Notes: generated by a model not told the origin, from the sequence alone. 64,000 nt of DNA from Desulfovibrio subterraneus (GCF_013340285.1 NZ_BLVO01000013.1:789574-853573); one strand, 5' to 3'; positions 9,801 through 18,551 are shown, numbered from the stretch's first letter. Program-made: numbers and translations.

Positions 9801-10302
9801 TTCTCGCCACTTTCTGCGGGAGACGGGCAACCTCTTCAACGTGGCAGTGAGCCGGGCACGTGCCGTGCTGCATGTGGTGGGCAACCGCGCCTGGGCCGCC
9901 CACTGCGGTATCCCTCATGTAGAGCGTTTGGCTTGTCCCAAGGACTGTCGCCCCGCACCTCCACCTAAAACCCCATGGCATCCCCACGAGTCTCCCTATG
10001 AAAAAATGTTGTTCAAAGCGCTAGAGGAAGCGGGACTGGAGCCCAAACCCCAGTATCCCGTCCGCTTTCGACGGCTGGACATGGCATTGATTCGATCGGG
10101 TGAAAACGGATTGAAATTGGATATCGAGGTGGACGGAGACTGCCACCGTAATGCCGATGGCTCCCGCAAGTTGGACGACATGTGGCGAGACATCGAATTG
10201 CAAGCTATGGGCTGGAAGGTGGCCCGGTTCTGGACTTACCAACTGCGCGAGGACCTCCCCGGCAGCGTGGCAAAAATAATGAAAATTTGGGAGCAGGCAT
10301 GA
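6856..10302 (+). CDS. SF1 (UPF1-like) helicase with N-terminal winged helix and C-terminal DUF559-type nuclease
   Basis: A 1148-residue protein starting with GTG. Residues about 1-65 look like a winged helix. A middle region of unknown fold follows. The helicase has Walker A GPPGTGKS (417-424), motif Ia SSRNHKAIDAVVHRL, DEAS (757-760), GDPLQLTH, AHGFQGDERDV and NVAVSRARAVLHVVGN (from 995). A helical insert (about 500-710) separates motifs Ia and II. The last 100 residues form a Vsr/DUF559-type PD-(D/E)xK domain: D1075, then D1089-x-E1091-x-D1093, with a following GWKVARFW strand. UPF1-like helicases act on RNA or DNA. In CoCoNuT-type systems such a helicase is a standard partner of McrB/McrC homologues. 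Its stop overlaps the next start (ATGA). Confidence 0.85.
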   Translation: MNPTQHIATLIINELESAGRPLRLRELSTAVRRKVSVPDHQMLRQLRELMRQGRTECVHGAWRSTSVGVQQAPTMLPRVSSHTHTHIWTDKTWPFADGDERAPKASLDGEGRWDLFRKLVGYYMQCVRNEEGADACAFLNQLNSTFLFLRRTGFWQPRPGATWQVTIPLGQHLADFTARLSGAEDDTPLVLGYPINATFKEGADGINVSALRPVFFYPLQAEVVAQGLRLTIEDPVPEVNLGWLEYAFSRKPERQRNFLSACGFMRARMAEDGTPGRERAELAPGLDTLTAALSSFLPSRMRQRLDLADIPDTPLKEPFDNGIYNRAVIMFAKRTRFNKRLLQELSIISKAPDDVLDSTALAPLFAGQPSQVKSTTEGTSWKNSPVEGVAADVFPFNASQRQAVASLLRHDVSVITGPPGTGKSQVVAGTAANARFLDQSVLISSRNHKAIDAVVHRLTDASGQPMVLRTNSKEDPGLRVTFSTVIKAMLTSQTDPEAQERVQRAREDLFTRLEERGRESALAAEVLGISAELGQVENRLSYLQSELPDGLSPALDQFHQAFPTLLVRHASKFAQSGKASWSEFRFIILYLRLRNSLKPFPGTPTLPLWPDLQARTLLSDVMGTILKAAEYSELRARANELETRAAQLPPLEKLTERVARVGSRMESILQDLLTLDLKHRAGLRDEASRSKLAGLRAALNSIHTGLSDGRLDRQAAKEISNLGCEVLHAFPVWAVTNLSVGSRIPFCPGLFDLALIDEASQSDIPSAIPILFRARRVGVIGDPLQLTHTSRLSPAKDTLMRRSLGLEHLEEQRFAYTESSLYDLCAGVHMVRPIFLDTTYRSTEDIAGYSSQLFYNGGLRVGTDSGRLNPPQGVQPGIHWSEVDGEVKSSSGSGCHCPAEVEEIVRQVGELLRDGQFRGTLGIVTPFRQQANRIQDALFESGIDYQRLLGSQAHVDTAHGFQGDERDVIFFSLCAGPDMPRGSRHFLRETGNLFNVAVSRARAVLHVVGNRAWAAHCGIPHVERLACPKDCRPAPPPKTPWHPHESPYEKMLFKALEEAGLEPKPQYPVRFRRLDMALIRSGENGLKLDIEVDGDCHRNADGSRKLDDMWRDIELQAMGWKVARFWTYQLREDLPGSVAKIMKIWEQA

Positions 10303-11792
10303 GCGAGATGACCCCCACCACTGATGCTACGGTCGAGCCGGGCAAGGCGTCCCCGTTTCCGAAACCTGCAGCACTGGACAAAGCATTTCCGCCCATTTGG
10401 GTCATGGCGGTGCTGATCTTTTTCACCTCTCTGCTTATCCTCGCCATGGGCTGGAAAATCATGGGACTAGAGGAGGAGCGGTTGCAATTGGCCGTGGCCA
10501 CGGAAACGCTACGCAAAGACCGAGAGACTCTTGAGGGCGACATTACCCGATATGCCCAGATCCGTGAGGAGCTCCCAACACTGGAAGACCGCCATTCGTC
10601 CTTGTCGCGAGAGGTCGCGGCCCTTGGGACGGAGAAGGAGGCCCTGGAAATCCGGCTAAAAACGGCATCCGAGGAATTGGATTCGGCCCAAAAAAGACGC
10701 CAAACGGCCCATGAAGAGATGCGAGTAGCCGTTGACTCCAAGGAGACAGCCCAAAACGTTTACAGGGAGCTGACGGACAAGGCCAAAGTGTTAGAAAAGA
10801 GCGTTGCGGGCCTGTCCAATAAAGATAATGCACTCAAGGAACGGGTAGCGAAATACGAGGAACAACAGGTAGCGCTGGAGAGTAACGTTGCCGGACTAGA
10901 TAGGCAAAGAAACGAACTTCAGACCAAGGTAGCCGAGTTGAAAAGCCTTATCGACGGTAAGACTCTGGCTTTACAACAACTCCAGCAAGACGAAAAGGCC
11001 TATGGAAGCCTAGCTGATAAATTCCAGAAAATTCTCAGTGAGTTGCAAGCAGCAGGACAAGATGCATCTCGAACTGTTGGCAATCTGAAAGGCGAAGCCG
11101 ACAAACTTACGGCTTCGGCTGACAGGGCCGACGAGCAATCCCGTAAGCTGGCCAAGGTCACCGAGGATATGGAACGCCAGGGAGCTAGTCTGGAGCGGGA
11201 AGCGAGCACCCTCAAGTCATCCGTAGAGCAGGTAGCCAGCCAGACGAAGTCTCTAGATGGCACATCCAAGGTGCTTACCTCCTCAGCCGATCTAGCTAAG
11301 GGGGCTGTGGAGGATGTCAGGAGTAAAGCCTCACAGGCTATCAACAACCTGAGCACGGAGGTCGGCAACGTTCGCAGCGTCGTAGCGGATCTGGAGCAGG
11401 AGAAAACACACCTGCAGCAGGCGACTTCTGGTCTGGAAGGCAGCGCAGCTCCTCTTGGAAAACAAATCGAACGGCTATTGGGCCAGGCGGACCAAGCCAA
11501 GTCTACAGTTTCCAACCTAGAGAGCACGACCAAGAATATCAATGGGGAATACCAAACCCTGCGAAAGTCCAACCAGGACCTTTCCACTCAGGTGACTCAG
11601 CTTAATCAAAGCCTGATGCAAGTGATCCGGGCGGCACAGCCCCTGACTGACAAGGCAGCTGCTATGGAATCCCTGAACACTCAGGTGAGTCGCCTTGGCA
11701 CCTTGCTCAATGACTTGGCAGCGCTAAAACAGCACCTGGACGCCCAGGCACGTTCTCTGGAAGGCCAATCCCCCGTGCCCCCAACCCCATAG
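10299..11792 (+). CDS. Membrane-anchored long coiled-coil protein
   Basis: A 497-residue protein. I chose the ATG at 10299, which overlaps the helicase stop (ATGA); a longer in-frame start at 10182 lies inside the helicase gene. A short cytoplasmic tail precedes one transmembrane segment at about 31-54 (PIWVMAVLIFFTSLLILAMGW). Nearly all the rest (about 55-490) is heptad-patterned coiled coil rich in E, K, Q, A and L, with no catalytic motif. It is likely a membrane-tethered rod or scaffold. The following gene has a similar membrane-plus-coiled-coil start, so the two may pair. Other candidate comparisons, such as ZorA-like or methyl-accepting-type rods, lack the extra segments needed. Confidence 0.75.
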   Translation: MSEMTPTTDATVEPGKASPFPKPAALDKAFPPIWVMAVLIFFTSLLILAMGWKIMGLEEERLQLAVATETLRKDRETLEGDITRYAQIREELPTLEDRHSSLSREVAALGTEKEALEIRLKTASEELDSAQKRRQTAHEEMRVAVDSKETAQNVYRELTDKAKVLEKSVAGLSNKDNALKERVAKYEEQQVALESNVAGLDRQRNELQTKVAELKSLIDGKTLALQQLQQDEKAYGSLADKFQKILSELQAAGQDASRTVGNLKGEADKLTASADRADEQSRKLAKVTEDMERQGASLEREASTLKSSVEQVASQTKSLDGTSKVLTSSADLAKGAVEDVRSKASQAINNLSTEVGNVRSVVADLEQEKTHLQQATSGLEGSAAPLGKQIERLLGQADQAKSTVSNLESTTKNINGEYQTLRKSNQDLSTQVTQLNQSLMQVIRAAQPLTDKAAAMESLNTQVSRLGTLLNDLAALKQHLDAQARSLEGQSPVPPTP

Positions 11793-11874
11793 GAAACACG
11801 CAATCTCGGAAACAGCCCACAGGCAGTCAAGGCTTAAAATCAATAGTTTACCTCAATAGTTCGGAGACAGCATT

Positions 11875-14067
11875 ATGCAAGGCTCATCCACCTTTTTCCC
11901 CGCCACCCTCTGGCTTCTGGCCGCAGCACTGACTGTGACTGTGCTCTTGATTTTCTTTTTTATGAGTTTTTACTGGCGAAGAAGGCAGAATGCCTTTCTG
12001 CAGGACAGTAGTGAAGTCGCCGATCTGGCCGCCAGCAAGCAGCAGTATGAAGCCGATAACAAGGCCCTACTGGAGTGGCAATATCGGCAAAAAGACGAAC
12101 TTTTGCGCATGACCGCCGAAAGAGAGGAGCAGGAGCGCATCAGAGCCGAGCTGACCGATCTGGAGCAACGCTGCCTCGCCAAGGACCAGGAAAATGGAGC
12201 CCTGCGAAGGGAAGTGGGCGAGTTGGAGAACCAAAAGCTCATGGCCTCCCAAACCTTGGAGCAGCTCAAGAGAGATATTGGCTCCATTGAAGACAACAGA
12301 ACCGAAGCACTAACCTTGAAACGTGAAATCGAGGATATGGAGAAGCGGCTGGAAGAAGGGCGTGAAATCCTGTCAAAATTGCCGGAATTAGAGCTTCGGT
12401 TGCAGGCTTTGAGCCGTGAGAAAATCGCGATTGAAGAACGTATTCACAAACTGCAAGAAGACTCCCGCGAGCTCCAACATGTCGAGAAGGAAATGGAAGA
12501 GCTAAAGGAGGGCAGAAAAGAAAGGGCCCAGCTTAGCGTTCTCGTGGATTCTCTCCGCTCTGAGCAAAGCGCACTTGAAAAGGATATCCGACGGCTTGAG
12601 GAGGAGACGAAAGAGCAGGAGCGCAAGCTGGAGGCGTTGAAAGGCGATGTGGTGAATGAAGCCAAAGCTGCTGAGGCCAATAAACGGGCTGCCGATGACG
12701 CTCGGAAATTGCTCGAAGATGTCATCAGCCGCCGCGACGATGCCGAAACGGCGGTCCGGTCGCTGGAGGCACGAAAAGCAGTGTTGGAAGACCACATTGG
12801 TGAACTTTCCGGGCAGGGGGACGATAAATCCGAACCCCAAAACGACTTGCGCTACGCAGACCTCCTCAAACGTAGCGCCGACTGCCTCCGCCAAGACGAA
12901 TTTAACCCGAAGCCACGTGCTGTGGATGAATACGATGCTCTCGAGCAGTTCAAGGAAGACCTGCGTCAACGCGACCTTCACTTCCCTTCCCGTACCATCG
13001 ACGCTTTCCACACGTCCCTCAAGTGCCAGAGTATAAATCCCCTGACGGTGCTAGCTGGCGTCTCTGGGACTGGCAAGACCCTTTTGCCTATGAAATACGC
13101 CGAGCTCATGGGTATGCATTCTCTGGTTCTACCAGTCCAGCCCCGCTGGGATTCGCCTCAAGACCTCTTCGGCTTCTACAACTACCTAGAGAAAGAGTAC
13201 AAAGCCACAGAGCTCTCCCGCGCGTTGGTGCGCATGGACCCCTACAACTACTCTGACGGGCAACAGCAAGACGGTTATATCTGGCCCCAAAAACGTCTAC
13301 TCATGGTTCTTTTGGACGAAATGAACCTGGCACGTACCGAGTACTACTTTAGCGAATTTCTCTCCAAACTTGAGTTGCGACGACTCGTGGAGAACCCCCA
13401 AAAGGCTGCTCACCGTGAAAAAGCTGAGGTGGAATTAGACACCGGCCCTGGCCTCAAGAAGAGCTATCGAATTTGGGTACCGGAAAATGTCTTGTTCGTG
13501 GGCACTATGAACGAGGATGAGACCACGCAGACCCTTTCGGACAAGGTTCTTGACCGATCCAATGTTCTGCGGTTCGGAAAGCCAGATAAACGGCAAAATG
13601 GGTATAAGATTCCTGAGAAGAATCAGCAGCAACGTCAAGTTCTCACTTATGATCAGTGGAATCAGTGGCTTCATACTCCAACTACGCACAGCGCATGGCA
13701 AGAGCAGACCGATAGCTGGATCAGTAGAATTAACAATGGCCTGAACATGGTAGGCAGACCGTTTGGTTTCCGGGTTGAAGATGCAATTCGGTTGTATATT
13801 GCGAACTATCCCGGAGTAGATACTGAAGATCGGTTCAAATTGGCCTTCGCCGACCAAGTGGAACAGAAGATAATTCCCAAGTTGCGAGGCTTGGACATGA
13901 ATGACAGCAATTTGAACACAAACCAGTGTGTTAGTGAACTCGCTAATATAATAGATGAACTTGGCGACAGACCTCTTTCTGAAGCTTTTAGGGATGCGAC
14001 AAGCGAAAGCAATAGCATGGGCATGTTCACTTGGCGTGGGGTGACACGGTCCCTGGACCAGAGATAA
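11875..14067 (+). CDS. McrB-type AAA+ GTPase with N-terminal membrane anchor and coiled coil
   Basis: A 730-residue protein. There is one transmembrane segment (about 9-33), a long charged coiled coil (about 45-315), then an McrB-family AAA+ module: Walker A GVSGTGKT (395-402), Walker B LLDEMNLAR (D481, E482), the McrB signature GTMNEDET (543-550) and a following SDKVLDRSNVLRF sensor/arginine-finger region. McrB proteins form GTP-hydrolysing hexamers that drive the McrC nuclease. Here the usual DNA-reading N-terminal domain is replaced by membrane anchor and coiled coil, which is the hallmark of the CoCoNuT branch. SD GGAG lies 8 nt before the ATG, after an 82-bp gap. Confidence 0.88.
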   Translation: MQGSSTFFPATLWLLAAALTVTVLLIFFFMSFYWRRRQNAFLQDSSEVADLAASKQQYEADNKALLEWQYRQKDELLRMTAEREEQERIRAELTDLEQRCLAKDQENGALRREVGELENQKLMASQTLEQLKRDIGSIEDNRTEALTLKREIEDMEKRLEEGREILSKLPELELRLQALSREKIAIEERIHKLQEDSRELQHVEKEMEELKEGRKERAQLSVLVDSLRSEQSALEKDIRRLEEETKEQERKLEALKGDVVNEAKAAEANKRAADDARKLLEDVISRRDDAETAVRSLEARKAVLEDHIGELSGQGDDKSEPQNDLRYADLLKRSADCLRQDEFNPKPRAVDEYDALEQFKEDLRQRDLHFPSRTIDAFHTSLKCQSINPLTVLAGVSGTGKTLLPMKYAELMGMHSLVLPVQPRWDSPQDLFGFYNYLEKEYKATELSRALVRMDPYNYSDGQQQDGYIWPQKRLLMVLLDEMNLARTEYYFSEFLSKLELRRLVENPQKAAHREKAEVELDTGPGLKKSYRIWVPENVLFVGTMNEDETTQTLSDKVLDRSNVLRFGKPDKRQNGYKIPEKNQQQRQVLTYDQWNQWLHTPTTHSAWQEQTDSWISRINNGLNMVGRPFGFRVEDAIRLYIANYPGVDTEDRFKLAFADQVEQKIIPKLRGLDMNDSNLNTNQCVSELANIIDELGDRPLSEAFRDATSESNSMGMFTWRGVTRSLDQR

Positions 14068-14070
14068 ACT

Positions 14071-15801
14071 ATGAACGGTGTCGTCGCTGTCCAACTGCAC
14101 TTATGGCCGTGGTCCGTGGGAAACCGGGATGAAACGGTCGATCTTATCAACGGAGAAGTGAATGCTCGATTTTATGGTAGCCCTGTACTCTCCGTGACCC
14201 GTGGGGCGGAGGTCTTGCTAGCCAAACGGTATGAGAGGTTTATCCCGTTTGGGCCGGAGTACGCTTCGACTTCTGGACCTTGCCAACTATATCAGACACC
14301 CCATGGGGTGATCGCACAAAAGTACGGTTTACCGAAGTCGTCGCAAAGCAAAATTGCGCCGATACTGGCTGTAGTGCCAGAAGGTCGCAAGTCTGAACAA
14401 ATTACCCTACGCATGGATGGGGCAGCATCGAGCCTACAAGAGAGAGAGGAAACACAGGGCGAAAGCCAACTGTACAATGCTGTTCTGGCTTGGTCCAACT
14501 ACTTTGACGAGTGTATCCGTGAATCATCGGGCTCTAAGCGCCAAGGCAAGCTCCCATGGTCCAATATACTCGTCTATCTCAAGACTATCGCCCTACAGGA
14601 CGAAGAACCGCGCATGGCGCTCATTGTGCATATCGCTGAACGCATGCGCAGGCAGTTGCCCCAGATTGTTCATGCAGCCCGGCGAATCCTGGTACGGGAA
14701 CGCACCATGATTCCGGCCCCGCGCGTGGCGGAAACCGATGCTGCGTGCCTGCGCTGGTACATCCGCCAGCCCGGCACTACTTCAACCCAAAAGGCGGCTG
14801 CCAACCGCCATCGTCTCCTTGCAGTCACTCGCAAAGAATCCCTGGACACGCTAGAAAACATGGTCCTCAAGGATTTTCTTAAACGCTGCACCTTAGAAAG
14901 CGCTCGCTACCTCAATTTTGATTGTACAGCAGATCAGCGCACCCAGTCTGAACGTGGTCGTAACGTCAACTCTTTCGGCCACATATGTGCAGACCTTGGA
15001 CGTCTACCTCAAATGGAGTACATTTCGTCTCCACCCGCCTCGATCCGGCCTAACTATGTCCTGCAAAACGACTACCGTTATAAAAACATCTGGGAGCTCT
15101 ATCGAAAGCTGTTGCATCGTGAAGATGAGAAGGACCGCCTTTGGGATTGGCAGGCCCACACATGGGCCGACATCGCCCGCATGTTGGTCAGCGCGGCCCT
15201 TATTTCCCTCGAAAAAGAATCCGGTGGAGCAGGGGCTTTCCAGCTAACAGAAATCCTTGAGTCTGTTTTGGTTATTTTGCAGGAACAGCGCTTGGGTGCA
15301 CGCCTTGATCACGGCTCCGAACCCGGCCCGTTCCTGGTCAAGTCAGATGAAAATGGGCAAGGGCAGGGCGTGGTGCTGGAAATAGTGCATCCAACCTTAG
15401 CCCATGAACATGAGTCCACAAAGGATCTCGGGCGCATGGGTGGACACCTCTATCTTGTTTTCACCCCCTTGGACGGCTCATCGCAAACTGTCTTGGTGCT
15501 CTGGGCTGTGCATACGGCAGGATGCGATCCCTTGAAGCGCCCTAGGTGGGATGCTGTGTCAGAATCTGCCGCCAAGGCGCTGGAAAGGCATAAAATCCTA
15601 ATCGGTGAAAGGGCTTCCAAGGTGCCAAATCTACGCGCTTTTGTCTTGGCAAGTGATTTGGAGGCCCGTGCCCCCGAGCTCCATTCGTCTCCTCAGGGCA
15701 CGGTACATCTCATCCAGGTCCCAACCAACCAGATGGCGTGGAATAAAGTTGTAGAATACCTCGCCTTGGTTCTCGAAGAAGTCATGGAGTCTTTAGTATG
15801 A
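14071..15801 (+). CDS. McrC-like DUF2357-type partner protein
   Basis: A 576-residue protein, 3 bp after the McrB-type gene. The N-terminal region is of unknown fold. The central part has the DUF2357/McrC pattern (VLQNDYRYKNIWELYRKL followed by a WDWQ helix). The C-terminal part (about 410-570) sits where McrC carries its PD-(D/E)xK nuclease, but the expected strand reads GVVLEIVHPT with no lysine and I see no clear catalytic aspartate, so it may be inactive. In McrBC systems McrC stimulates McrB GTPase activity and cuts. This one may only bridge McrB to the other nuclease. Its stop overlaps the next start (ATGA). Confidence 0.72.
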   Translation: MNGVVAVQLHLWPWSVGNRDETVDLINGEVNARFYGSPVLSVTRGAEVLLAKRYERFIPFGPEYASTSGPCQLYQTPHGVIAQKYGLPKSSQSKIAPILAVVPEGRKSEQITLRMDGAASSLQEREETQGESQLYNAVLAWSNYFDECIRESSGSKRQGKLPWSNILVYLKTIALQDEEPRMALIVHIAERMRRQLPQIVHAARRILVRERTMIPAPRVAETDAACLRWYIRQPGTTSTQKAAANRHRLLAVTRKESLDTLENMVLKDFLKRCTLESARYLNFDCTADQRTQSERGRNVNSFGHICADLGRLPQMEYISSPPASIRPNYVLQNDYRYKNIWELYRKLLHREDEKDRLWDWQAHTWADIARMLVSAALISLEKESGGAGAFQLTEILESVLVILQEQRLGARLDHGSEPGPFLVKSDENGQGQGVVLEIVHPTLAHEHESTKDLGRMGGHLYLVFTPLDGSSQTVLVLWAVHTAGCDPLKRPRWDAVSESAAKALERHKILIGERASKVPNLRAFVLASDLEARAPELHSSPQGTVHLIQVPTNQMAWNKVVEYLALVLEEVMESLV

Positions 15802-18551
15802 GCCGAATCCACGGAGTCAGTGCCTTTGGACTCATGGACTGCGCTGCGGTCACAAACGGAGGGTGCAAAATGAGCGGCTTCTATCTCGCCGATGCAGTAC
15901 TGCCCCAAAGTTCCCTCGGGCAGATCCGCACCGGAGACGAGGCGGAGTCAGAGCGCATCCATTCGGGACTCCAGTGGCCGCCAGAAGCACGGGTACTCCC
16001 GGAAAAGCCTCTGCGCCGTGTGCCTATTCCTGTTGCCTGGTCTCTTTTGGTGGACGCCGGAGACCGCACAGTGCGATGGGAAGGCGGCAGGGGGAATTCC
16101 ATCCCTCTTGCCTCGATTCTGGCGGCCCATGTCAAAGGTCTGCTGGAGGAAAACGATTTCACATACAGTAACCAGGATCAGGCCGTGGTGGCGATCCCTG
16201 ACCATCTAGATGAGTACGGACAGGAGGCGTTGCTCCAGGCCTTCGGCAGCAACCGCAGTCAGGTATCCCTGCTCTGGCGGCCCGTTGCCGCGGCCATGAC
16301 TTGGCTAGATGCGGCAAAACCAACAAATCTGGAGCAAGACGACTTCCTTCTGGTGATCTACCTGGGACCTGATGGTATGGATTTCACCACATTCGGTCTT
16401 CGAGAAGAGAAGTGTAACGGGCGGACGTACGTATTACCCGTTCGAAACAGGCCCTCCCGCGCACCGCTTCCACCTGGATGGGAGTGGGCCTGCGCTCTGT
16501 CTGCCGAGGCCGACCCCCTATGCAGGGATGATTACGGGGCTTTCTGGCAAACCTTCACCACCTTCCCCGAAGTGTGGGCCGCCATTGCCGGGGCGCCATG
16601 GGATAACGAAGATCTGCCACGCCCTTGGTCCACATCCCAAGGCTGGAGGTTGTGGGATCCCGCCCCCGTCCTAAATGAAAAGGTGCTTGATTGCGGCCAG
16701 GGGCAGTCGGCAATCCTGCGAAAATTGCTCAAAGGTTCTTGCAAACTGACACCAGCCGACCGCAAGAGTAGTGGTGAAACCTGGGGGGAGCACCTGAAGG
16801 CAGAACTTAAGGCGACATTGGCCACGCAACCAGGGCGGCTGCGTGGTGCGATACTGTGCGGACCTATTGCACCTCGGCAGATCCCTCGATGGCTGAATCC
16901 AGAGGAATTAGGTCTTCTGCCCGATACTGAACCCCGGCCCGATACGCTCTGGATGGCCAGTGCTTGCGACGATCCCGTGGCTTTAGGAGCACGTCTCTAT
17001 GGGGAGCGACTGGCTGCCGGACTTCCCACGTATCTTGACACCCTTCCAGGCCTAGCTCTGCTAACTCAAAGGCAAGGGGGACTGGACTGGGTAGATATCG
17101 TGGAATCCAGCGAATGTCCGGGAGGGCAACCATATACTCGAAACATTCCGGACCGATTTTTTCTTCCGAAAAAATCTTCCAGCATGCTCGTGTACTTGAA
17201 GAAAGAGATGAGATCAAATGAGGAGAAAAAACCAGAAAAACCCGTAAGCAGCTATCGTCCTGAATTTATTTCTCCGATTGAGAGTAGAGTTAAAAGCCTA
17301 GGCAGTCTTGAAGAGGTTTTGAATAGTCAGGCATGGGATTTAAACTACTCAGCTCGTAACTATGCTTTATCTTATGCGGAATGGCTTTTTTGGAAACCAG
17401 ATTTGTCGAAATCACCTTTCCGGCATGGAAGTGTTGAATTTCCTTCCTCTCCAAGTAAGGACGTCCCTCTTACAATCAATGTGGAGATGCGTCCGGCCAG
17501 TGGTTTGGCACGTGTGGAGTTCGTGCCGGAAAAGGAAAATGCTCTAAAGGGGCGCTCTGCTGCATTTGATTTTTCACGCATGGCTCCATTGGCAGAAGAG
17601 GAATTACCGGAACCACAATTGCGTTGGCCTGAAACTTTGCACTTTGAAACGACACTTGACCCTAAAGCGTTAGACGACCGACGCATCCGCGACTTCATTC
17701 AGTTGCCTCAGAACGTAATTGACAAAATATTCATCCGTCACCTGGAGTCTATGAAAGCAGCCATTTGTGCCCCAGCGCAAGACAGTCATAGGAAATTTTC
17801 CGCAAAGAGAATAGACGAGAACGGCAATGCTGGGTCTCCGCAAGGATGCGCGATTGTCTCTCAAATTGCCGATCGCATAGAACAACAATCACAACACTTT
17901 TTGGCAAGCAAACAAATTTTCATGGAAGATAACACGCGTATCTTTATTGTCCGGTCCTCTTGGCTTTGGGCAGCAACACCGCAAGTTGTCACTGGGTACA
18001 TTGAAGAATTTATATCAAATCACAAATATCACGATGCAACATGGAACCACATCATAGAATCAGCAAGCAGGTGTTTTACAAAGGAAACCCAGTTCAAGCT
18101 CCTTTGCAAAATTATACACAAAAGGTCATCAACTGGTCGTGGAAATTCATTTCCCATACAGTCGATGCGTTCATTGTCAAGAATACTAGTAATCAGAGAA
18201 CAAGGGTGGCGAGGTCTCGACAGTGATATGGCAAGACATTTTGCTGATCGAGCAGCAGATATCATATGCGATGAGGTTAAATCTAATAACATAAAACAAA
18301 AATTCTTTCAGGGGGTCTTCCTTATTCTCGCCTTGCTGCGTTTCAGAGCGACTGACCCATCATTCCTTGATCCTGTAAATCAGTCCTCTGTATTCAGACA
18401 AATAGAAGATTGCTTCCGTGAAGGAATAGAAATCGCCCGCAGGCAAGGGAACGCCGAAAAAGTACAATTAATCAAGAAAACAATTGATTTCATGTATTCA
18501 AAGGGATGCAAAGGAATTATTAGCCAAGTTGCTTCGCAAGCTGGAGAGTAG
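15798..18551 (+). CDS. Diverged Hsp70/actin-fold ATPase-like protein, last gene of the defence operon
   Basis: A 917-residue protein. Residues about 78-230 carry an actin/Hsp70-type pattern: a first phosphate-loop-like strand (WSLLVDAGDR), an AVVAIPDHLDEYGQEALLQAF segment like the Hsp70 VxxVPAxFxxxQR region, a RPVAAAMTWL helix and a second strand (LLVIYLGPDGMDFTTFG). The second half (about 430-917) is unrecognised and mostly helical. Two starts are plausible: the ATG at 15798, coupled to the upstream stop, and the ATG at 15870, which has the stronger SD (GGAGGG). Hsp70 homologues thought to bind RNA are reported components of CoCoNuT systems. The 3' third is more A/T-rich than the operon. Confidence 0.68.
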   Translation: MSRIHGVSAFGLMDCAAVTNGGCKMSGFYLADAVLPQSSLGQIRTGDEAESERIHSGLQWPPEARVLPEKPLRRVPIPVAWSLLVDAGDRTVRWEGGRGNSIPLASILAAHVKGLLEENDFTYSNQDQAVVAIPDHLDEYGQEALLQAFGSNRSQVSLLWRPVAAAMTWLDAAKPTNLEQDDFLLVIYLGPDGMDFTTFGLREEKCNGRTYVLPVRNRPSRAPLPPGWEWACALSAEADPLCRDDYGAFWQTFTTFPEVWAAIAGAPWDNEDLPRPWSTSQGWRLWDPAPVLNEKVLDCGQGQSAILRKLLKGSCKLTPADRKSSGETWGEHLKAELKATLATQPGRLRGAILCGPIAPRQIPRWLNPEELGLLPDTEPRPDTLWMASACDDPVALGARLYGERLAAGLPTYLDTLPGLALLTQRQGGLDWVDIVESSECPGGQPYTRNIPDRFFLPKKSSSMLVYLKKEMRSNEEKKPEKPVSSYRPEFISPIESRVKSLGSLEEVLNSQAWDLNYSARNYALSYAEWLFWKPDLSKSPFRHGSVEFPSSPSKDVPLTINVEMRPASGLARVEFVPEKENALKGRSAAFDFSRMAPLAEEELPEPQLRWPETLHFETTLDPKALDDRRIRDFIQLPQNVIDKIFIRHLESMKAAICAPAQDSHRKFSAKRIDENGNAGSPQGCAIVSQIADRIEQQSQHFLASKQIFMEDNTRIFIVRSSWLWAATPQVVTGYIEEFISNHKYHDATWNHIIESASRCFTKETQFKLLCKIIHKRSSTGRGNSFPIQSMRSLSRILVIREQGWRGLDSDMARHFADRAADIICDEVKSNNIKQKFFQGVFLILALLRFRATDPSFLDPVNQSSVFRQIEDCFREGIEIARRQGNAEKVQLIKKTIDFMYSKGCKGIISQVASQAGE

